NCBI GenBank assembly: GCA_031404155.1
Contig: JANNGZ010000062.1
Location: 1-28,480 of the forward strand
Length of the DNA: 28,480 bases
Direction: 5' to 3'
DNA from: JANNGZ01 sp031404155
GTDB lineage: Bacteria > Pseudomonadota > Gammaproteobacteria > Burkholderiales > Burkholderiaceae_C
The position numbers and the translations under genes were made by a program. The notes beneath the pieces were generated by a model that made no database searches, was not told where the DNA came from, and worked only from the letters and a program-made list of their open reading frames with translations. Every line of letters starts with the position of its first letter. The stretch's first letter is position 1. Positions 23,255 through 28,480 of this stretch are shown here, one piece after another.

Positions 23255-24106
23255 ATGCCCATTTCCCCGGCCCGCCGTCGGCTCTGTGCCGCCGCACTCC
23301 TGGCCGCAGCGGGCGCGCCGGTATGGGCCGCCGCTCCGGCCGCGCCACGCGCTGCCACAGCGCCCAGTGAGCGCCAGGTGGCGCTGGTGATCGGCAACAG
23401 CAGCTACGCCGTCGGCGCGCTGAAGAATCCAGTGAACGACGCGCGCGCGGTCGCGGCTTCGCTGCGTGAGCTCGGCTTCGAGGTGGTGCTGCGCGAGAAC
23501 ACCTCCTTGCGCGACATGATCGAGGCCTTTCGCCAGTTCTCGGTCTCGGCCCGCAACGCGCGGGTTCGTGTGGTCTTCTATGCCGGGCACGGGGTGCAGG
23601 TGAAGGGCCGTAACTACCTGCTGCCGGTGGACACCGAAATCCGCGCCGAGGACGAGGTGCCGGGCAAGAGCGCCGACCTGAACGAGTTGCTCGACCGCCT
23701 CGGCACGATGCAACAGGGCATCAACATCGTCATCCTCGATGCCTGCCGCAACAACCCGTTTTCGGGCGCCGCGATCGTCGGCCCTGACGGGCGGCGCCTG
23801 AAGTTCCGCGGCGCCACGCCGGCGGGTCTGGCGCCGGTGGACGCGCCGCTGGGTTCGATGGTCGCGTTTTCCACTGCGCCCGGCGGGGTGGCGCTGGACA
23901 ACCCCGGCGAGAAGAACAGCCTGTACACCAAGCACCTGCTGAGCTCGATGCAGGCGCCCGGGCTGCCGGTGGAGATGCTGTTCAAGCAGGTGCGCCTCTC
24001 CGTCGCGCGGGAAACCGGCCGCGTGCAGGTGCCGTGGGAGAGCTCCAGCCTGACCGGCGACTTCTGTTTCCGGCTCGGGCCGCAGGGTGTTTGCAGCACG
24101 CGCTGA
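23255..24106 (+). CDS. Exported caspase-like protease, second paralogue
   Basis: This is a 283-residue protein, essentially a signal peptide (MPISPARRRLCAAALLAAAGAPVWA) plus one caspase p20-like domain. RQVALVIGNSSYA opens the fold, the catalytic His is at 112 (FYAGHGVQVKGRNYLLPVD) and the catalytic Cys at 164 (LDACRNNPF). AFSTAPGGVA and VPWESSSLTGDF close the domain. The start at 23255 gives a clean signal sequence with AAGGTG upstream. An earlier in-frame ATG at 23222, inside the end of the anti-sigma gene, is possible and would add 11 residues. The gene belongs to the sigma/anti-sigma operon. Unlike the other two copies it has no C-terminal extension. Confidence 0.9.
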   Translation: MPISPARRRLCAAALLAAAGAPVWAAAPAAPRAATAPSERQVALVIGNSSYAVGALKNPVNDARAVAASLRELGFEVVLRENTSLRDMIEAFRQFSVSARNARVRVVFYAGHGVQVKGRNYLLPVDTEIRAEDEVPGKSADLNELLDRLGTMQQGINIVILDACRNNPFSGAAIVGPDGRRLKFRGATPAGLAPVDAPLGSMVAFSTAPGGVALDNPGEKNSLYTKHLLSSMQAPGLPVEMLFKQVRLSVARETGRVQVPWESSSLTGDFCFRLGPQGVCSTR

Positions 24107-24195
24107 GCGCCGCTGCCCCTAGAGTGCCGCTGCCCGACGGTTGTACCGGCCCCCATTCCTCGCTATCGTTCGACGGCTTCCGACGGGGTCATGAC

Positions 24196-25575
24196 ATGAG
24201 TGGCTGGCGGCGACTGATCGGCAACTTCGCGACGCGGGCGGCCTTGGCGCTGCTCGCGCTGTGCCTGTGCCCGGCCTCGGCGGCGGCCGAACAGCGGGTC
24301 GCGCTGGTGATCGGCAATGCGAGCTACCGCGACCTGCCGCTGGACAACCCCTTGAACGACGCGGCGGACATAGCGGCACTGTTTGAGCAGGCGGGCTTTC
24401 GCGTCATCCTGCGGCGCGACGCCGATTCGCGCGCGATGCGCCAGGCGGTGCGCGAGTTCGCCACCGAACTGCGGCGCGCCGACGTCGGCCTGTTCTACTA
24501 CGCAGGCCATGGGGTGCAGCTGGCCGGCGCCAACTACCTGCTGCCGGTGGGCGCGGACATCCGCAGCGAGGCTGACGCCGAAGACCTGTCGCTCGATGTC
24601 AACTATGTGCTGCGCACGATGGAAGAGTCGCAGGCGCGCGTGCGGATCGTGATCCTCGATGCCTGCCGCAACAACCCGTACCCGCGCAGCTTCCGTTCGG
24701 CGGCGCGCGGGCTGGCGCCCGTTACCGCAACTGGCGGCAGCTTAGTGGCCTTCGCCACCGCGCCGGGTGAGCTGGCGGCCGACGGCACGGGCCGCAACGG
24801 CATGTACACCAAACACCTGTTGGCCAGCCTGCGCGAGGCGGACACCGAGATCCTGAAGGTGTTCCAGCGCACGCGCGCGGGCGTGGTGCGCGAAACCGCC
24901 GGCCGCCAGACACCGTGGGAGAGCACCTCGCTGCTTGGCGAGTTCCACTTCCGTGCTCGCGGCGGTGCGGTGCCGCCGGAGGCGCCGGCCGCGGTGCCCG
25001 CCGTCGCGGCGGATGCCGGGGCGAACGAGCGAAAGTTCTGGGACTCGGTCAAGGACACCAGGAACGGGGCCGAGCTGAAGGCCTACCTCGACCAGTTCCC
25101 CAACGGCACCTTCGCCGGCCTCGCCCGCGCGCGGCTGCGCGCACTGGAGCCGGCGCCGGCCGACCGCACCGCGCCGACCGCCGCGCCTTCCGCCGCGACG
25201 CCAGCGACGACGGCTGGCAGCCTGTCCTACGGCGGCGTGACCTCGCAGGTGCAGAGGCAAAAGACCACCCAGTTCGAGCTGCTTCAGATGTTCGGCGGCC
25301 CCAACATCTCGACCACCGATGGCGAGGGCAACGAGGTCTGGGTCTACGAGCGCGCGGTCACCGAAACCGAACGCCAGGCCCGCAGCGAGGGCTGGCAGGC
25401 GGCTGCCAACCTCGGCCTGTTCTTCTCCAGCGTGCAGCTCGGCGGCGGCGGGACCACCGGCCGCTCCAGCAGCTCGGGCTCCACCTCGACCTCGTACCGC
25501 TCGCTGACCGTGATCGTCAAGTTCAATGCCGACAAGACGGTCAAGGAGTATTCGGTGCGCGCGAGCCAGTTCTAA
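24196..25575 (+). CDS. Exported caspase-like protease with BamE-like C-terminal domain, third paralogue
   Basis: This is a 459-residue protein with a signal peptide at about 1-31. The caspase p20-like domain (about 33-255) has QRVALVIGNASYR, catalytic His105 (YYAGHG), catalytic Cys157 (LDACRNNPY) and TPWESTSLLGEF. A short helical repeat FWDSVKDT...YLDQFPNGTFAGLA is at about 281-312, matching one in the T6SS-coupled copy. After an Ala/Thr/Pro linker, residues about 347-459 resemble the BamE/SmpA fold: GGVTSQVQRQ, LLQMFGGPNI, GNEVWVYERAV, then TVIVKFNADKTVKEYSV. A Gly/Ser-rich loop interrupts this domain. It is 89 bases after the second paralogue and 12 before the lipoprotein gene. Confidence 0.88.
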   Translation: MSGWRRLIGNFATRAALALLALCLCPASAAAEQRVALVIGNASYRDLPLDNPLNDAADIAALFEQAGFRVILRRDADSRAMRQAVREFATELRRADVGLFYYAGHGVQLAGANYLLPVGADIRSEADAEDLSLDVNYVLRTMEESQARVRIVILDACRNNPYPRSFRSAARGLAPVTATGGSLVAFATAPGELAADGTGRNGMYTKHLLASLREADTEILKVFQRTRAGVVRETAGRQTPWESTSLLGEFHFRARGGAVPPEAPAAVPAVAADAGANERKFWDSVKDTRNGAELKAYLDQFPNGTFAGLARARLRALEPAPADRTAPTAAPSAATPATTAGSLSYGGVTSQVQRQKTTQFELLQMFGGPNISTTDGEGNEVWVYERAVTETERQARSEGWQAAANLGLFFSSVQLGGGGTTGRSSSSGSTSTSYRSLTVIVKFNADKTVKEYSVRASQF

Positions 25576-25587
25576 GGAGCACCCAGC

Positions 25588-26295
25588 ATGCACCTGCGAC
25601 TACGGCTGATCGGCGGGTTGATGGCAGCTGCCGCCGTCGCGGGCTGCGCCACGCGCGTTCCCGACATCGGCGAACTGATGCTGCAGCAGCAGAGCATTGC
25701 GGCGGCCGGCATGGGCTCGATGCTCGAGAAGCAGCGCCTGATGCAAGACGTGATGAAGAACCCCGACACCAACGAGTGGCACGACCAGCGGCAGAAGATC
25801 GTGATGGCGCAGGGCGACCGCGTGATCGACAAGAGCTTCAACCGCGTCTTCGATTCGATGACCGTGGCACTGGCCACGCTCGAGTGCAAGGTGCAGAACA
25901 TGGAGCGGGCCTCGGGCTATCTCAGCGCCTCGTTGCCGGGCATGCCGCCCGACCAGCGCGACAGCCTGCGCCAGGAAGCGCTGCGCGCCTACGCGGCCGC
26001 CAAGGGCTACTCGCCCCACCTGCTCGACAAGCCCGCGAGAACTGCCAACCCAGGCCAGCGGAGGCAGGTGGCGAGCGCCGACATCGACGACATTTTCGAC
26101 GTCGAAAGCACCTTCGGTCTGATGGACCAGCACCTGGGCGGCGTGACCTTGTCGCTGGTACGCCAGGGTGAACGCCAGACCAAGGTCAAACTGCGCTTCG
26201 ACAACGTGTACTACCCGCGGCAGGTCCAGGAGTACTACCGCATCGTCTGGGCCGCGGTGGACCGGCAGATCTTCCTGGATCAGGCGCTGGACTGA
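25588..26295 (+). CDS. Lipoprotein of unknown function, last gene of the sigma operon
   Basis: This is a 235-residue protein with a lipobox AVAGC (lipidated Cys about residue 20) after a hydrophobic leader. The mature protein is mostly helical and rich in Met/Gln near the N-terminus (LMLQQQSIAAAGMGSMLEKQRLM). It ends in a predicted beta segment (GGVTLSLVRQGERQTKVKLRFDNVYY). AAGGAG precedes the start, and only 12 bases separate it from the third caspase-like gene, so it is almost certainly co-transcribed. No family is recognised. It could be a membrane partner or substrate of the proteases; nothing in the sequence decides. Confidence 0.85.
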   Translation: MHLRLRLIGGLMAAAAVAGCATRVPDIGELMLQQQSIAAAGMGSMLEKQRLMQDVMKNPDTNEWHDQRQKIVMAQGDRVIDKSFNRVFDSMTVALATLECKVQNMERASGYLSASLPGMPPDQRDSLRQEALRAYAAAKGYSPHLLDKPARTANPGQRRQVASADIDDIFDVESTFGLMDQHLGGVTLSLVRQGERQTKVKLRFDNVYYPRQVQEYYRIVWAAVDRQIFLDQALD

Positions 26296-26318
26296 CCGGC
26301 GGCTGCGGCCGCATCCGG

Positions 26319-26350
26319 TTTGAACCGCCGGCGGCGCCGGTGCAACTCAA
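26319..26350 (+). promoter_or_regulatory. Bipartite motif, copy 6 (putative ECF promoter)
   Basis: TTTGAACCGCC, 12 bases, GCAACTCAA, ending 33 bases before a small ORF. A short GC palindrome (TGCGGCCGCA) inside flanking ACCGG/CCGGT lies just upstream and may end the preceding operon. Confidence 0.7.
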
Positions 26351-26383
26351 GGGTGTCTTTCAACCGCCTTTGAGGAGCATCCG

Positions 26384-26518
26384 ATGAAAACCCCGCTCAA
26401 GACGCGCCTGGCCGCCCTCCTGGCCTCGGTTCTCGTCACCTTCGCGACCGTCTACACCGTCGCCGACTACGCCTACCCCGAAAGCCCGGCCGCCCATTTC
26501 GCCGCTGCGCCGCGCTGA
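26384..26518 (+). CDS. Small exported or membrane protein, 44 residues
   Basis: An ATG preceded by GAGGAGC opens a 44-codon frame. A basic N-terminus (MKTPLKTR) is followed by a hydrophobic segment LAALLASVLVTFATVYTVA, then YAYPESPAAHF and an Ala-rich tail. It could be an inner-membrane single-span protein or a signal-like leader. It is the first gene behind a bipartite motif, as is the 38-residue protein at 17621. Similar short proteins occur in related genomes as far as I recall, without known function. Confidence 0.65.
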   Translation: MKTPLKTRLAALLASVLVTFATVYTVADYAYPESPAAHFAAAPR

Positions 26519-26549
26519 CACCCACACGCCTGCTCAAGGAGCCCGCACC

Positions 26550-26774
26550 ATGAACGCCACGACCATGACCAGCCAGCAATCCGCGTGCTACGAACTGCGC
26601 TTTCGCTCGCTGTTCGACGAAGGCCGCGGCTTGTGCTTCCCCTGCGATGAAAGCGGGCAGGTGAACATCGATTCGCTGAGCAGCCGCGCCCGCTTGAACT
26701 ACTTTTACGCCCGCACCGTCATCGGGCGCGAGTTCTCCGTGCCCGCGGTCGAGCCCGGCACGATGCTCCACTGA
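26550..26774 (+). CDS. Small conserved cytoplasmic protein, 74 residues
   Basis: AAGGAG precedes the ATG. The protein has no signal peptide or membrane helix. Its core, YELRFRSLFDEGRGLCFPCD, then SLSSRARLNYFYARTVIGREF, is a pattern I recall from uncharacterised short proteins in Burkholderiales. A CFPC motif could be redox-active or bind metal. It lies 31 bases after the 44-residue protein and probably shares its transcript from the motif at 26319. No function can be assigned. Confidence 0.78.
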   Translation: MNATTMTSQQSACYELRFRSLFDEGRGLCFPCDESGQVNIDSLSSRARLNYFYARTVIGREFSVPAVEPGTMLH

Positions 26775-26885
26775 CGCGCTGCACGCCGGGGCGGATGCCG
26801 ACGCGCCGGACAGGCGACGACGGCGTAGCATCGGCCAGCAAACCTGCAGGCATCGAACCGAAACAACAGCAACGGGAGCCCAGCG

Positions 26886-28091
26886 ATGATCACGCCACGA
26901 ACCTGGTTGCCCTTGTTGGCCCTGACGGTCGCGGCTTGTGTGGCCACGCCGCCCAACGCGCCAAGCGCGGTGCCGCCCGGCGCGCCCGCGGCAGCGGCAG
27001 CGGCGAACACCGGTGCGACGGCGGCGGCCGCTGCGCCCGACGCGCCCCGCACACGCGGCGTTCGTGGCGACGGCGAATGCCCACCGGAGTTTTCAGGCAC
27101 CTGCTACCCGCTGTGGTTCGGCACCAACCGCAAGCCGCTGGACAGCGCCGACCCGGGCAAGGGCTTTGGTGCCGAGGTCGACGACCGCATCCACTTCGGC
27201 AAGCGCATAGTGCGCATCCCTTCGAGCCACCGCGTCGGCGAACTCGGCTCGCCGCTGTGGCGCAGGCTGCTGACGCAGGTCGACGACCGCATCACGGTGG
27301 CGCCCGCCAAAGTGCTGGCCGCGGATGCGTTCTCGCGCGAGGTGCGCAGCTTCATCGCCGGGCTCAACCCGGCGGACCGCAATGTGCTGGTCTACATCCA
27401 CGGCTTCAACACCAGCTTCGACGACGCCACCCGCCGCGCGGCTCAGCTCGGCTTCGACCTTAAAGTGCCCGGCATCACGGTGCTCTACAGCTGGCCGTCG
27501 CGCGGCAGTGCCAGTGCCTACCTGAGCGACCTGTCGGCGATAGAGGCCAGCGAGGCGCAGATCGCCGAGTTCCTGGTCGGCGTGACCGCGCTGGCCGACC
27601 GCGGCAAGGTGCACATCATTGCCCACAGCATGGGCAACCGCGGCCTGCTGCGTGCGATGCACCGCGCCACCACCCAGGCGGCCTTGAAGAGCGGCACCCG
27701 CTTCGGCCAGATCTTCCTCTCGGCGCCGGACGTGAACACCACCCTGTTCCGGCAGCTCGCCAGCGTCTACCCGCTGGTGGCCGAACGCACCACCCTGTAT
27801 GTGGCCGACCAGGACAAGGCGATCGCAGCCCTGGAGTGGATGACCGAGGACGTGCGGGTGGGCGCGGCACCGCCGGTGCTGATCCTGCCGGGCATCGACA
27901 CCGTGCGGGTGCGCGGCTCCAGCCTGTTCCGGCTTGGCCACAGCTATTTCGCCGAGGAACCGGATGTGCTGCGCGACATCCGCGCCCAGCTCTACTGGCA
28001 AGAATCGCCGGCGCGCCGCCAGGCCCGTTTTGGCTGGCCGGTGCCCGACATCGCGCCGGGCGCGGTCGGCTCCTGGGTGATCGGCCGCTGA
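26886..28091 (+). CDS. Alpha/beta-hydrolase lipoprotein, DUF900 family
   Basis: This is a 401-residue protein. The lipobox VAAC places the lipidated Cys at 18, followed by an Ala/Pro linker to about residue 60. The hydrolase domain (about 70-380) shows YIHGFNTSFDDA with the oxyanion HGF near 172, the nucleophile elbow AHSMGN with Ser248, an Asp near 308-310 (YVADQDKA) and a late His near 352 (GHSYF), so the triad appears complete. DUF900 members are esterase/lipase-like with unknown substrates. GGAGC precedes the start. It follows the 74-residue protein by 111 bases and faces a convergent minus-strand gene. It could be an envelope lipase or esterase, but the substrate is not predictable from sequence. 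Confidence 0.92.
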   Translation: MITPRTWLPLLALTVAACVATPPNAPSAVPPGAPAAAAAANTGATAAAAAPDAPRTRGVRGDGECPPEFSGTCYPLWFGTNRKPLDSADPGKGFGAEVDDRIHFGKRIVRIPSSHRVGELGSPLWRRLLTQVDDRITVAPAKVLAADAFSREVRSFIAGLNPADRNVLVYIHGFNTSFDDATRRAAQLGFDLKVPGITVLYSWPSRGSASAYLSDLSAIEASEAQIAEFLVGVTALADRGKVHIIAHSMGNRGLLRAMHRATTQAALKSGTRFGQIFLSAPDVNTTLFRQLASVYPLVAERTTLYVADQDKAIAALEWMTEDVRVGAAPPVLILPGIDTVRVRGSSLFRLGHSYFAEEPDVLRDIRAQLYWQESPARRQARFGWPVPDIAPGAVGSWVIGR

Positions 28092-28097
28092 AGTAGC

Positions 28098-28150
28098 GCG
28101 GCGCCTTCGCGGCGCCGCAGCACGGTCGCGCCTTCGCGCTCTTGCCGTGC
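28098..28150. terminator. Two GC hairpins between convergent genes
   Basis: GCGGCGCC (28098-28105) pairs with GGCGCCGC (28111-28118) over a 5-base loop. GCACGG (28120-28125) pairs with CCGTGC (28145-28150). No T-tract follows on either strand, so they probably act as bidirectional transcript-end structures rather than classical terminators. Confidence 0.45.
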
Positions 28151-28167
28151 CTGGCCGTCAGGCCCCC

Positions 28168-28480
28168 TCACTTGACGGCGCCGGCGACGATCCAGTTCTC
28201 GATCGGCGGCTTGCCGTCGCGGACCATCATCGCGGTGGCATCGAGCTTGTCGCCGCGCACGAAACCCTCCAGACCAACTTGCCGTATTTCGGGCTGACCG
28301 TCTCGGCTTCAAAGACGATCCCGTCGCCCTGCACGGTGGCCTTGTACGCGGCGTCCGAGTAGCCGTATTGGTCGCAAACGCTGGAGCGGAAACGCCCGCC
28401 GACGAAGGTCAGCGTATCGGCGTCGCCTTTTGTCTTGCCGCGCTCGAGGAACACGCCGTCAAAGCGACGACCGTCCAGCG
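28168..28480 (-). pseudogene. Partial conserved hypothetical protein with an apparent frameshift
   Basis: Reading the minus strand from the window edge gives GRRFDGVFLERGKTKG, FVGGRFRSSVCDQYGY, VFEAETVSPKYGKLVW, after which the frame runs into a poor sequence and stops. Shifting by one base at about 28269-28271 continues sensibly as EGFVRGDKLDATAMMVRDG and ENWIVAGAVK, with a stop at 28168. Adding a single G (TGGGAGGG for TGGAGGG) would restore a continuous frame of at least 104 residues. This is either a recent inactivating mutation or a sequencing error next to a short G run. The 5' end is outside the window. The family is unknown to me. Confidence 0.65.

Noticed and set aside
24107..24195. 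A separate promoter for the third caspase-like gene
   Set aside because: There is no bipartite motif, hairpin or clear -10/-35 pair; co-transcription with the upstream gene is simpler.
26850..26875. TCGAACCGAA followed by GCAACG upstream of the DUF900 gene as a seventh bipartite motif
   Set aside because: The gap between halves is 6 bases instead of 12, and the right half lacks the CTCAA-like end.

Overview
The DNA is very GC-rich and fully coding-dense, with short Shine-Dalgarno-spaced genes and many ATGA overlaps. The protein families (TssL/TssM/TagF, FadN-type beta-oxidation enzyme, DUF2147, DUF3365/Tll0287-like sensor) and a palindromic 'CGTTCGggCTGAGgt' dispersed repeat point to a betaproteobacterium of the order Burkholderiales (inference from composition and families; no database search was possible).

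Layout. (1) 1-5304, minus strand: a fatty-acid degradation block, consisting of a TetR regulator, an acyl-CoA dehydrogenase, a small exported DUF2147 protein and a 3-hydroxyacyl-CoA dehydrogenase/enoyl-CoA hydratase fusion cut by the window edge. (2) 5557-15819: the signalling and membrane-core half of a type VI secretion system (T6SS). A minus-strand FHA protein is divergent from a plus-strand run of exported FecR-like protein, heme-motif sensor, Ser/Thr kinase, TssL-OmpA, TssM and TagF. Sheath, tube, baseplate, ClpV, TssJ and PppA genes are not in the window. (3) 15816-17468: a caspase-like (peptidase C14) protein translationally coupled to tagF. (4) 17621-21870: a set of small exported proteins, including a five-repeat curlin-like protein, a CsgG-like outer-membrane pore lipoprotein fused to a peptidoglycan-binding-like and a DUF4384 domain, two unknown exported proteins and an OmpA-type protein. 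(5) 21973-26295: an ECF sigma factor, an overlapping single-span anti-sigma factor, two more exported caspase-like proteins and a lipoprotein. (6) 26384-28091: two small proteins and an alpha/beta-hydrolase lipoprotein (DUF900), then a frameshifted partial gene on the minus strand.

What ties the right half together is a bipartite motif, TTGAACCG(C/A)(T/C)-N12-GCAAC(T/C)(C/T)A(A/G), present six times on the plus strand with identical internal spacing. Five copies lie 31-82 bases upstream of a start codon (17621, 17863, 18586, 21241, 26384), and a sixth, less certain copy is at 6738. It has the form of an ECF sigma promoter (-35 GAACC), and an ECF/anti-sigma pair sits in the middle of the set. 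My reading is an ECF-controlled envelope regulon that makes a curli-like secreted fibre through a CsgG-type pore, with three periplasmic caspase homologues as processing or regulatory proteases, placed directly behind a T6SS regulatory operon. The motif, the domains and the overlaps are visible in the sequence; the regulon and the biological role are inference.

No rRNA, tRNA, CRISPR array, transposase or prophage gene was seen, and no stretch longer than about 260 bases lacks a gene.
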